Positions 43,441 through 60,866 of a stretch of DNA of 64,000 nt are shown here, piece by piece. Origin of the DNA: Diplonema papillatum (taxonomy: Eukaryota; Euglenozoa; Diplonemea; Diplonemida; Diplonemidae); contig JAPJBO010000299.1 in NCBI GenBank assembly GCA_030068145.1, forward strand, positions 124,001-188,000, read 5' to 3'. Under the pieces are notes generated by a model. It was given only the letters and a program-made list of their open reading frames with translations, ran no database searches and was not told the origin of the DNA. Both the position numbers and the translations under genes were made by a program. How positions within the stretch are numbered: the first letter of the stretch is position 1; each line of letters starts with the position of its first letter.

Positions 43441-45140
43441 GGCATGCGCGGGTCCCTGACTTGTACAGGATACTTTTTGGGGAAGGTATATGTGCATACC
43501 CAGATGAGTTCTGGAGGTTCGTATACTCGGAGCTCATACCTTTCCTCGCCTCCTTTTCAAAGGCTGCTGACAATCGCGCTCCCGGAGCCCGTCTGGATGA
43601 TTTCCCGACGGGTCTAATAGACTTGAAGGCACTCAGACGCATGGCGTTAGATTCAGGATGGGACGTATCTTTCATCGACATGCTGCAAGAGACCGGCGCG
43701 TTTTCACAGGCAGTGCTCTCTCGATCTCCGGTTCCCGGTCCAAAAACCCGGATGCCGGCCGCTTTTATCCATCAGTGCGTTGCCCAGCACGTGGCGCTTC
43801 CGCAACATCGTTCAGACCCGGTGCGTGCGGTAGTGTCGCTTTTCGATGTGCCTAAGAAGGACCCCATGGTACGACGGCTCGTCGTCGACGGTAGACCGGT
43901 CAATGACATCATGCATCGTCCGCCCGCCTTCAAGTTGCCTAGCCCATTGACTCTGTCCCACCTCATCCTTTCGTCAGGATTTAAATGGGCAATCAAGATT
44001 GATTTCCGGGGATACTTCCATCAGTTTCCTCTCGACGCCTACAATTCCTCCTTTTTTGTGTTTCGCGTGGGGTCGACCTGGTATCGCTGGACCAGAATGC
44101 CCATGGGCTGGTCATGGGCACCCTACGTGGCACAGCGGTCCACTGAAACCATAATGGGTCCTGGTCTGTTAAATTGTGGCGCGGCGTGCTACGACGATAT
44201 CATCATTTTAGGGAGGACAGCCATCGAGTGTCAGTCGAACGCAGCACAATTTCTTGAAAGGTCGGCTCAGGTCAGGGCCGAGATTAACGATGCCAAGAGT
44301 ATTTTGCAACCAACACAACAGTTGGAATATCTTGGGATCGAATGGGACCTTGCAGGCTCCGGCTTTCGCCTGCCTGACCTTTGGCGAGCTGACACCACGG
44401 ACGCGATAGCAGGGCTGTTGCGGTCCCCGGTGGTTTCGGTCAGACAGGTATGGTACGTAGTAGGTTGTATTGTCTGGACGTGTTACGCAACGGGGCACTG
44501 GTTGTGTCATTATGCCGAGGTGTTGGAGTGGGTGCGAGATCGTGCAGCTAAGATTGGAAAGGGACAACTAACCTGGTCGTCCCCTCAGTGTCTCCCTCAA
44601 GGTTTTCGCAGTGATGTAGCTGTTTTCCTCAGCAGGCTTCGTGTACCCGACTGGATGCCCCCGAGGTCGAGGCCTCCGGAGGTCTTTGATTGTGTGTTAT
44701 GGTCGGATGCTAGCAGCGTTGGATGGGGCGTGTGCTACAACACATGCACCACTGCTGGTGCCAGTTGGGGTAGGTGGTCGACGACAGATGGTATCTTCCA
44801 TCTGGAGCTGCGTGCCGCACTGCGTGCCGTTCGCACCGCCCGCAGTTTGGGTTGCAGGTCGCCGCTTTTCCTAACTGACAACATGGCCGTATTTCACGTT
44901 CTGACAAAGGGACACTCGACGACTCGTTTGGCCAACGCCATGTTGAAAGAACACTTTGCTATTTTTCGCTCATTCGCCTTGGGGGCACTAGTGGCTTGGC
45001 TTCCCACAGACAGAATGCCCGCTGACTCGTACTCGCGCAGGGGCACAGTTGGTAGTGATGCCTTTCGAGTCTGCCGAGAAGGTGTGAAGACATGCCCTGG
45101 GGGGTTCGCATTGGACCACCATACAGCCGTCCAAGTCTGA
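43440..45140 (+). CDS. Reverse transcriptase-RNase H of YR element 1
   Basis: About 566 residues in the phase following the recombinase. RT motifs: VVSLFDVPKKDPMVRRLVVD (fingers), WAIKIDFRGYFHQFPLD (motif A, catalytic Asp), RMPMGWSWAPYVAQR (motif B, a hallmark of DIRS/Ngaro RTs) and AACYDDIIILG (motif C, intact Y-D-D). LEYLGIEWDL follows in the connection. RNase H: CVLWSDASSVGWGVCY (Asp), FHLELRAALRAVR (Glu), PLFLTDNMAVF (Asp) and WLPTDRMPADSYSR (last Asp). All catalytic residues appear intact. There is no Met before about residue 70, so translation probably enters by frameshift or termination-reinitiation near 43440; the boundary given is the stop of the recombinase frame. Confidence 0.88.
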   Translation, partial: RHARVPDLYRILFGEGICAYPDEFWRFVYSELIPFLASFSKAADNRAPGARLDDFPTGLIDLKALRRMALDSGWDVSFIDMLQETGAFSQAVLSRSPVPGPKTRMPAAFIHQCVAQHVALPQHRSDPVRAVVSLFDVPKKDPMVRRLVVDGRPVNDIMHRPPAFKLPSPLTLSHLILSSGFKWAIKIDFRGYFHQFPLDAYNSSFFVFRVGSTWYRWTRMPMGWSWAPYVAQRSTETIMGPGLLNCGAACYDDIIILGRTAIECQSNAAQFLERSAQVRAEINDAKSILQPTQQLEYLGIEWDLAGSGFRLPDLWRADTTDAIAGLLRSPVVSVRQVWYVVGCIVWTCYATGHWLCHYAEVLEWVRDRAAKIGKGQLTWSSPQCLPQGFRSDVAVFLSRLRVPDWMPPRSRPPEVFDCVLWSDASSVGWGVCYNTCTTAGASWGRWSTTDGIFHLELRAALRAVRTARSLGCRSPLFLTDNMAVFHVLTKGHSTTRLANAMLKEHFAIFRSFALGALVAWLPTDRMPADSYSRRGTVGSDAFRVCREGVKTCPGGFALDHHTAVQV

Positions 45141-45163
45141 TCAAGGAGGCATCGCACAGAGGT

Positions 45164-45416
45164 CCTACTTGTTTGTATCTCCCCCTTCCCCTTCTGTTGT
45201 GATGCGCCGTTTTCGCGGTCTATTCACCCTCCATCACGCACTGGCCAGATGCTCGTCTGTTTGTTTCCTTGCGCAAGAAGAAATGTTTCGATGGGTTCCT
45301 TTGTTTGTCTTTCCCTTCTTATGCTGTTCTGCGACTGAAGCCTGAGCCGCAGCAACCTGAGCAACGACAGCAACAACCAAAGACAACGTAACCTCAGGAC
45401 AGGATGTAGGATTCCA
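45164..45416 (+). repeat. Repeat B1 of YR element 1
   Basis: 253 bp from CCTACTTGTTTGTATCTCCC to GTAGGATTCCA. Same as B2. Confidence 0.95.
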
Positions 45417-45566
45417 TACTAGCAAGCTTGCTTGAGCGCCGAAGGCGCGTCTAGTGGAATCCTATCCTGTCCAGAGAAAGCGATGCCTCCTTCTTAACAC
45501 CACTCGAATCGAGGTTGGAAAAGGGGTAGTCACACGAACACAAGCAGGCTCACCGCTCGAACGCCC

Positions 45567-45594
<28 letters not shown>
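45417..45594 (+). repeat. Repeat A2 of YR element 1
   Basis: Same as A1 and directly joined to B1. The B1/A2 joint (ATTCCA/TACTAG) preserves what a circle junction would look like. Confidence 0.95.
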
Positions 45595-52388
<6,794 letters not shown>

Positions 52389-52428
52389 CTAGATATATAT
52401 ATACGACGGTTTTTATATATATATAGAC
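52389..52428. repeat. AT-dinucleotide-rich tract
   Basis: Two TATATATA-type runs around ACGACGG. Confidence 0.8.
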
Positions 52429-53941
52429 GGGACCAGTGCGGTGTTGAGCACATATCCATTCCAAGCAAGTTCTTGCAAACCCCCTCCGCCCTTTATCTTT
52501 TTTTTTAGTTCTTTTTGCAAACAGAAAAGGCAATGCCAAGCATGTCAGTTAGAAGAGAAAAAAAGAAGAGCACTGTTTGTTAAAGCAGTTCGCCGAGTTT
52601 TAGTGTTCACGCGAGTGTCTTGCGCTGCAGTTTACAAAGAATGAACACATCGGGTGGAAACGTGTCCGTAGTCAAAAGGTCCAGAGCTGACACTCCCTAA
52701 AACTCCAAACAATGATATGTCAATAGTTCATTAGACGGAATCAACTCAGGGCGTTGTTTCAATCACTATTGACACGGTTCGTCAGCCGAATGCCAGGCAG
52801 GGTCGCTCAATGTTCGACATTGCTGCAAGCACAAGCTCGCGAAGTGTTCATCATCGTGCCGCTTCCCATCGGGAGGTCTTCGACTCTTTACCTTTCGTCC
52901 ATTTCGTATCCGCTGTATGGATCGGTTCGGTGGGAGGAATTCGGAACGACTAACTGTAGGAAGTTTTGTTTTGCCAGACTGTTGAGGAGGTTGAAGGATA
53001 TCTTCATCGACCCATCGTATTTTTGAAGGAAAAACTGAGTCAAGGAACCTGGCTCATCTCATTGGCTATTGCGTCTTACATTCAAAACCGCCAAGTGCAT
53101 TGCCCCGTGAAAAAATCCGCACAGCACATAGGGCAAAGACTTATTCGTCGTTAACTTATAAACGACGGAGTCGCCCGAGGTTTCCGAGGTTGATACAGTA
53201 GCTCCTTTCAACGCTGATACAGCTACAACTTCTTCCCTTTACATCGGTTCACAATCGGTTGACTGCGAGAGAGCAAGGAGGGATTCATCTGACTGTTCCT
53301 CCACTCTCTAACATACGCAAATCATAGGTGCGGGAGAAAGGAAGGAACAAAGAAGTTGAACTTCCTGTTCTGAGAGATTGGTAAAAACAAGTCTCCCACA
53401 CCTATCGAACAACAATCAGTCTAACAAATCACAACATAACAAGAACAAACCACAACAAATGAGCCATCGGCTGAGACAGACGATCGGTATTGTGAAGTTC
53501 TCTTGGCTCCCCTGCGTTAAAGGAATGAGTCAGACTGGGCCAGGCAGTGCTCCCTCAGCCCAAAGGAAGTCTTCGTGGACTGCCGGGGCTGCGGGCACGT
53601 GTGGGAAAGAGCGCACAAAATGTTTTGACGCGATGAGATTCTACTGAGGCCCGTGTTTCTTCCATTCACAAAATAGCGTTCCGTTGCGTCTTAGCCGCCT
53701 CGCCTGAAGCGTTTCGAAAGTACCCGTTTCTGTGAACATGGACCGTCATGTCATGGTCAACAATATTGTCAACGTGTCAACACTTCAGTCAACACTTCAG
53801 TACCGGCATCCAGGTTACGAATGCTCGCCCCTGCGATAGAGTGCTCCCGTAAACAGTCCTACTTCGCGGGGTTCTTCCTTGCCAGCACCGTTAATGGAAT
53901 ACGTTTTTGAATCAGAATCGATGAGTCGACTGAGTCACCGA
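52429..53941. other. No gene recognised
   Basis: Short frames only. Confidence 0.4.
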
Positions 53942-54332
53942 AAGCCGGCGCCATGATGGGACGACTCTAAAGAACTGTTTGAGACTTCCATCAAGCGGAC
54001 CAGATCCGATCGTACTGGCACCGGAGGACCTCCTGACAACATTCACCAAACTGAAAAAAGATACGATACGCACGCTAGGATACCTTAATACCTTAAAGGA
54101 GCCTTTTCGACAATAGTCACCCGGAGACTATAAAACTCCGGATCTCTAACTGAACTTGCACTCTTGAGAAACCTGCCGTTCTCTGATTTATAAACAGAGA
54201 ACTGCAGGTTTCTCAAAGCGTTGCATGGTTTTCTGAAGCGTTTCCGGAAGCCGGGTGTCACGATGGGGCGATTTCAAAGAATTGTTTGAGACTTCAGTAC
54301 GCAGGCAGATACGATCGTGCGCACCGGTATCG
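53942..54332. repeat. Degenerate duplication around hairpins
   Basis: A unit at 53942-54025 (CATGATGGGACGACT, GAACTGTTTGAGACTTC) recurs at 54249-54332 with about one difference in five. Between the copies lie two hairpins, 54121-54141 and 54164-54216. Confidence 0.6.
54164..54216. repeat. Strong perfect-type hairpin
   Basis: TTGAGAAACCTGC and GTTCTCTG pair with CAGAGAAC and GCAGGTTTCTCAA around an AT-rich loop of about nine bases, with one C/T bulge position. Confidence 0.85.
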
Positions 54333-55280
54333 CGAGGGCTTCCAGAACGTTGCGAGGACTACCAGCACGTTACATGGAGCCCAACGCTGACACCAACCAA
54401 CCAGTCAGCTTTCTAGGGGAGAACGGGGTAATTTGTCCTTGTATTGGTGTGATCAAGTGTGTTGTCGGGTTCTCGCCGGCTTTGTGTCGGGGTGTTACCG
54501 GGTATATGCTTGGTACTTTCCTGGCTGTGCAAATTAGTCAAACGTCGGCCCCTCCGAATAAGGCCCATCACACTCGTTCCAGGCTACTTAGCCCGGGCCT
54601 CTGGGTCGCCTCCTTCTCTTGGTCGACTGGTCTTCGTTCTCGCTGGTTCGCCAGGGCTGCTTGCTCGCGCTTCCTCTTCGTTTTGCATCACCTCCACTCC
54701 CTGCTGTGCGGGCTTCTTCCGTTTGTGTCACCTTCGACGCGGGCCGCTTCACTGCTCGCCTGCGCGGGGATTGCCCTGTACCTGTTGCTTTCTCCGCGCT
54801 TGCCTCTTCTCGCACCGACCGTACCTGCCTTCCTTTTTCTGCCTGTCGCCTCGTCGGCCGCTTCGGCTCGGGCGTCTTGCTGAGCCATGAAGTGCCAGCT
54901 GCATCGAATTGTCCGGTGCTGTATTCTTCGGTCTATCACGGTCTATCAAGAGGGGATGGACCGGGCCATCTGAATCTCCCCGTCTCCTTCCTAGGTCGCT
55001 TGGCACTCCGTGCTGCTCGCGACGCTCGCGGTGCGGGCCTCTTCAGAGTGCCTGGCTTGTGCTCGCCCGGTTTGTTTACTTTCGCGTTCTAGAAGGACTA
55101 CACAGTCCAAGTCCAGACAGAAACTAGCCTAGCATCTACCTGGCGCGCCTGACCCAGCGAGCTACGAGGGTCGAAAAATACAACCTGCCCCCTTTCTTTT
55201 TTAGAAACATTTTCTCCTTTCTTCCTTTACTTTGATCATAGGTGTCACGGCAAGTTTTGGCAGCCGCTGCTTAACAACAG
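54333..55280. other. GC-richer block with overlapping open frames, unassigned
   Basis: Between about 54450 and 55090 several overlapping frames stay open on both strands (longest + 54317-54883). They encode Leu, Ser, Arg and Ala-rich sequence without a family signature, so composition alone may explain them. Confidence 0.35.
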
Positions 55281-55329
55281 TGCATGCTAATCCATGTGGT
55301 TCATGTACTTAAAAGAACTCAATGCTTAA
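55281..55329 (+). repeat. 49-bp dispersed repeat, copy 1
   Basis: TGCATGCTAATCCATGTGG and on to CAATGCTTAA. Copies at 57021-57069 and, in part, 61215-61247, all in the same orientation. Confidence 0.9.
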
Positions 55330-55690
55330 CAAAATTTGACGTGGGCGGCTTTGGATTTACATCTGAATGACACCTCAATACAAAAAAAGTTGTCGACAAC
55401 TAACAAGTAAAAGAATTAAACAAAACTACGCATTTCTTTACCTGTCAACCATCCTCGAACAGTGCTCCTGCTAAGACAACCCCCGGAATAATCCCTCAAA
55501 AATTTAACCCTACAAAAAGAGCTGCAAAAACGCGGAGGAATTTCTCCGGGAAGTTGAGAGAATTCCTCTTACCAGAGGTCCAGCAACTCAGCCCGTGGGA
55601 GTGACCCGGAGCCACCCCTTCGCCAACATGAATGCGATGAAAATAAATGTCTGTCTTATGCAGATGCGAGCGGTGGTCAGCATCTTTAAG

Positions 55691-55796
55691 TCGGTCTGCG
55701 TGAACGTGTCCTCTGGAGGGCTGGCACATGATAAAGGCTTTACGTCGGTCTGCGTGAACGTGTCCTCTGGAGGGCTGGCACATGATAAAGCCGGCG
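55691..55796 (+). repeat. 54-bp tandem duplication
   Basis: Two adjacent copies starting TCGGTCTGCGTGAACGTGTC. The period is a multiple of three and keeps the frame at 55595-55933 open, but no gene is recognised. Confidence 0.9.
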
Positions 55797-57020
55797 CCGT
55801 CCTGGTTTGCTCCTATGATCAACGACATGGCCCTAGTATTCAGCTCATCCCGTGTTCATCTACATTCTTTTTTACGCGCTTAGTAAGCACAGACCAAATG
55901 GAAAAATTGTTGAGCAAACTGCCAACCTGGTGAGTGAGGATGCACCACAATGAAAACTACCTAGCACGAACCAGGGGTGTACGCGCTACGGTCAGCAGTG
56001 GTGTTCTTAACCTTTTCTCCAAAAGAAAATCAAGGGTGGGCTAGTCTGGCACACAGGAAAACAAAATCAAGAAGAACGCCCTCGCAGGCAACTGAGCGAA
56101 TTTTGCCAGAGACATCAATTCTCCGCTTGTTCAGGGGACAATGGAGCACCAGACAGCATGGCGAACTTGTCCAGGGCCAGCAAGCTTGGGCAACCAGAAG
56201 TCGCCTGGTGCTGGTATTGCCCAAAGAAAATCACCTTCAATTACCATGGCACAACATACGAAAGCTTTTGCAGGGCAAGCAATTGCCAAGGGTTTCACTT
56301 GTCAATGCCATGGCAAGAGTTTACTGTGTATCCATCCGTCTATGTCTTTGCTGTAGACCGATCAGCCGACAAGGGAAGCTCTTAGGGCCGTGTAAAACCT
56401 TGCAGTGTTCTCAAACACATAAAAAACAACAACATGACTGTAGAACGCGCGTTCCGCCCGCTCATGCTCCCACTCATCTCAAACGACGCGTGTGGCGCGC
56501 GTGATCCAGCCGGGTGTACACCCTTCCACACATAGGTTGTCTGTCGCGCAAGGTCTGTGATGCTCGGTTCTGTCTCGAGAACTGTCTCGGGGACTTCCGC
56601 CCACCGCTATTTTCGTACGCCCAAGCACATCTTCCAGGCGAACCCCCAAGAGTGGGTCTGACGCCGATTGTCTTAAAAAAAAGAAAATGAAAAACAAGAA
56701 ACAGCCAAGGAAAGTGTCAGCGGCTGTGACAGACCAACCGGGTGAGATGCTGGCAGCAGAGCAGGCAAGGATGCGATGAAGGCTGCCCTACCGCATGCAG
56801 CAGAGGTGTGTTCTCCTGTCGAATGGCTACATCTCGAGAAAGCGTAGTCCCCTTTTTGTCTAGTGAAAGTGGATGTGAAATCCAAGAAGAACCTCTTGGA
56901 AAAAGCGAAGGCCGTTGCTGTGGTTGGAAAGAAGTGGACAGGACGAAGAAGGGCTTGCGACCACGGCGCCACGACATGCTTAAGAGATGACATCATAACG
57001 TAAGCTGCCCTACGAGAAAG

Positions 57021-57069
57021 TGCATGCTAATCCATGTGGTTCATGTACTCAAAAGAACTCAATGCTTAA
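57021..57069 (+). repeat. 49-bp dispersed repeat, copy 2
   Basis: Differs from the copy at 55281 by one or two bases. Confidence 0.9.
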
Positions 57070-57089
57070 GACATGAGCGTGGGCGTGAT

Positions 57090-57665
57090 TCACGCGCGTA
57101 CCAACAACAAAGCCTGTTTTTGTACGCGCGTGCATCACGCGCGTGACGCGCGTGGTACGCGCATAAAGAGCGTGGCAAGAACCTCGTATTCTGTCCCCTA
57201 CCGCTGTGCTCGAAAACAGCGCGCGCATGTCGTCGGTTCAACCTCGTGCAGCGTCTTTTCGACCGGGTGGGGAATGTCCCTTACGCAACAGGCCAATGTG
57301 CCCTGCCAAATTCAGGTTCTGTGTGACGCCGCGCTATGCCCTCAGTCCAGTACGGCTACAGGAACTGGCAGCCTCGCGGCCGCTGTCGGAATCCGATAAT
57401 CTGTGGGAACAGGAAGTGCCTCGACTGTTTTCCGCTTACGCGACGGCATTTTCGTGCTTGTGTATTCGTGTTACCTGAGGAAGGTGCAACTCATCAGATC
57501 CTGCAACGGACATGAGCGTGCAGTCAACCTCCTATACTCTACTACACTGCCCGTGGAAGTGTACGCCCTGTACGACGCGCTCAGCGCACCAAAACGGACA
57601 ATTTTGTATCACGCGCGCGAAGAAACGGAGCTTTTTCGTCCACGCGCGTCACGCGCGTATGTTGA
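57090..57665. repeat. Cluster of CACGCGCGT palindromic motifs
   Basis: Several ACGCGCGT-type motifs occur at 57090-57165 and again at 57610-57660, against a background that otherwise has few CG runs. Confidence 0.6.
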
Positions 57666-59554
57666 GGTAAGTGGGAGGGCGAGCTGGCGGAGCGCGCGTT
57701 TCACTACCATGTTAAGAGAGGTCTGCGTGGCAACAACAGAGCCGTCGAGTCCAGAGGTCCAGGGGGTAAGAAAACGGTTTTCTTTTACCACGCCCACGCT
57801 CACGCCCGCAGACGTCTTGAAGTGCGAGGGCGTAACACGCGTATCACTGTCATTGGTAAAAACTAGCCACTGCCCGAGTATGGGCAAAACGTTGCAGAGA
57901 ACCCGGCAGTGAAGTAATCCAGCTTGTTCGAGTGTCTGGTGAACCCCCTTGTCAGCACCAATCAGCTAGCGCCCGGCAAGAGCAAAGATGCCTCAACCGT
58001 ATCTGAAAGACGAGACAAGGCATCGGCTCACTTTGACGAGGACAATTCAACTCGTGCAATGCTTAGTGTTCGCGCCTTTCTGACCAGAACACTGTCCAGC
58101 TACTATCCACCCATCGGCGGTATTCTTATGCCCCGGAGAGCGGTCGCTGAAGCGCAGACGCACGTATACACGTGTAATACAAAGTACAAGCAAACAAGTA
58201 AAAAGGAGAGAACTATATGTTACAACTGAATGGATTCAGCCGTATTACATGAACCCGTTAGTCTGGTTCGTCACCCTTTTCTCTCTTTTTTCTTTCAGCA
58301 GTGATTCGTCTGGACTGGCCTTTTACGTCAGTGATCCAACAGGTTATTCTGTTATTGCAGAGGTTTGTGAAAAGAAACCGTGGTTGAGTATTTTGCACAC
58401 CTGAATCAGATGATTTTTGGGAACCGCGGTGGCACAAGCATTCACCAGCTTCCCACGCTTTCATTTCACGTCCTCGAGCGGATCGACAATCTTGCGTCCG
58501 TGATGGCGACAACAGCTTTTATAAGTCCAGACTGTTGTTACGTTTGTAGCACACAAGGTAGAAAGATCGAACAAACGTCCCTGAAGCAATCTCGCGCCTG
58601 CGCAGAAGTTCAACATGAAAGCCGAATTCAAGTATCAAAACAACTCATCCCTGCAACCGACAACGAGAAAGCTTGTGCTGGATGAACAGACGGTCGTTTC
58701 ATTGCACGACATCCACCCTCCCCGGAACTATGAAAACTGAAGGAAAATAAACAAACAAGGTTCTATCCCTGAGAGGTACTTAAATCATTAATTCTTTGTG
58801 CCAAATTCGCAAGCTTGGGGACCTACCGTTACCAGCAATGTAGTCCTTCAGATAGTAGGTGCATGGAATTTCTCATTTTTCACCTCTTGTTATCTTTCGC
58901 TCGTAAAATAAGGATATCACTGAAGGCAACTGAACAGCTTTTTTGTCGACACCGCGTGTTCAAGATGAATTGCTCAGAATATGCTATTATCGTGTCAGGC
59001 ACCTGGAGGTTCTGCCTTTCTAAATAAATTCTTAGTACTTACAATCTTGCGCGTTGCCTTACAGTATCATGAAGGCTAACGTCGGCCTCTCTTTTTCTTA
59101 CCGGGTTTTGATGTGTCGGTGGCTGTCTGCAGTCATCCACACACCCAGTAACCGGTGTGAACACCTCCATCCATTCACATCATGAACCGTCGATATTGCG
59201 TTAGTTCTTTTTTGTTTTGTTGATATCTACCCTCGCTCTCATGTTCATGTTGCCTCTCTCAGCGAGTAACAGGGGACGACACTTTTACAGGGAGTGGCAC
59301 AGCAAGACTCTGTTTCCATACACGAAGGAGTCATTTTGGCGCTCGCCGAACGTTACTCTTTTCTTTTTTTTCTCGAGACATTGCAATGTGTTCCAAAAAG
59401 TAAGCCTGAGCAATGAGCGAACCAACACCATACTGAAGATCATGTCACTGTCACAGTTTACATGTCCGTGCTTCACATGGAGATCCCTAACTCGAGATAT
59501 ACCAGGTGAAAAAGAAAAAGAACGACCCGAAGAGAGGGCCAAACTCGGCCTGCT

Positions 59555-59559
<5 letters not shown>

Positions 59560-59587
<28 letters not shown>
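59560..59587 (+). repeat. Poly-A tract
   Basis: 28 A. It may be the tail of a retroposed sequence whose body I cannot define. Confidence 0.8.
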
Positions 59588-59588
<1 letters not shown>

Positions 59589-59676
59589 GAATTAACCATG
59601 ACAATGGCAAAACAAGAGCAAAAACAAATACACATGCAACTCAATGTGCAGGCAAGTAGTAAATCAAATATTTTTC

Positions 59677-59793
59677 GTTGACCGCACTACCCTTAGCCCA
59701 AATCCTGGACGTGGTTTCAGGTGGCAAATTTGGCAAATGATCATGATCAGAAGGTCCTACTTGGGCGGTTCAGTTTCCTCACACATTGCATGT
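59677..59793 (+). repeat. 117-bp dispersed repeat, copy 2
   Basis: Same orientation and near-identical to 31736-31852. It continues TGGCTAAAA, as does 40060. Confidence 0.9.
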
Positions 59794-60221
59794 GGCTAAA
59801 AATAATTCAGTCGCAATGCACTGAAGGCTATGGTACTGTCATCCCTGAAGACGCAATGGAACGACAGTTGCCATGGCTAAGCGAGCCAGATCGCATGTCA
59901 TGCAGCACGAGCGTGCGAGTTTGTTGAGTGAAAAAGAAGTGTCTGATACATTTGCGGCATTGCAGCCACGAATTGAGAATAGGAAACGAACCGGATGCTC
60001 ACAACCTGATGACTGGTGTTAAACCGATTAGGATTTGTCCTAATCGTGGAAATATTATTGTTGTTTGCACGCCATGCGAACAACGAAAATTAGGAACAAC
60101 CTGGAAATGGCGTGTTCTGCTGCTTGTCCAAAACACTACTAAACCCCACTCGTGCGACACAGCGCACAGACACGACAGCTCCGGCGCTCCAAGGTGCGCC
60201 TCTTGCGGATACTTAGTAGGT

Positions 60222-60402
60222 GCATTGCCCTTATATCCCGGTCAAAACAAATTTGTGCCCTTATATCCCGAATCGGGATATAAGGGCACCAAATTTGTTT
60301 TGAACCCTGTTTTAGGACAGCGAAAATTTGGGTCCAAAATTTGGGTCCGAATTTTGGGTGTTGGGTGGGAAGGGTTCGGTTCTGGGGTTAGTTTTGACCC
60401 TA
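60222..60402 (+). repeat. Palindromic TATAAGGGC module, copy 3, with short 13-bp array
   Basis: Same module as 34709 followed by only two or three of the AAAATTTGGGTCC units, then the same AAGGGTTCGGTT tail found at 35371. Confidence 0.88.
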
Positions 60403-60731
60403 CACTACATCATTTAGCAAACTGACACACGAAAACAAGATGCAGGCTTTGCAGCCAAGTGCCTTGTAAATTCGGGGGGTCGGGTTGCTAAAGGATGCTT
60501 TATTTGTCTGACCTCCTCGATTCCTGCAGAACTGCAGGTAAGCGACACCATTGCTGGTGGGGTGGGACGTGCATACCTGCGGCAAAGCGTCGTAGATGCC
60601 ATGAGTCGGGACGCTGAGGCCCGCGAAAGGCCGGCGATACGGCAGCTGGGCGGCCTACCTGGACGCGATGAGGCTGTACACAGAGTACGGCGACGAATTG
60701 ACGCTGGTAGCGGCGGCGACGGTGACCAACA

Positions 60732-60866
60732 CCTATATGACCCCTACATGACCCCCATATGACCCCCAGATGACCCCTATATGACCCCCATATGACCCCT
60801 AAATGACCCCCATATGACCCCCAGATGACCCCTATATGACCCCTATATGACCCCCAGATGACCCCT
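60732..60866 (+). repeat. 11-bp minisatellite, about 12 units
   Basis: Unit ATATGACCCCY with AGATGACCCCY and AAATGACCCCY variants. Confidence 0.93.

Noticed and set aside
54317..55092. Overlapping frames of 143-188 residues as genes
   Set aside because: Several phases are open at once in GC-rich DNA, with no domain or clear start.
55595..55933. Gene with an internal 18-residue repeat
   Set aside because: The tandem duplication of 54 bp keeps the frame open by itself; nothing else supports coding.
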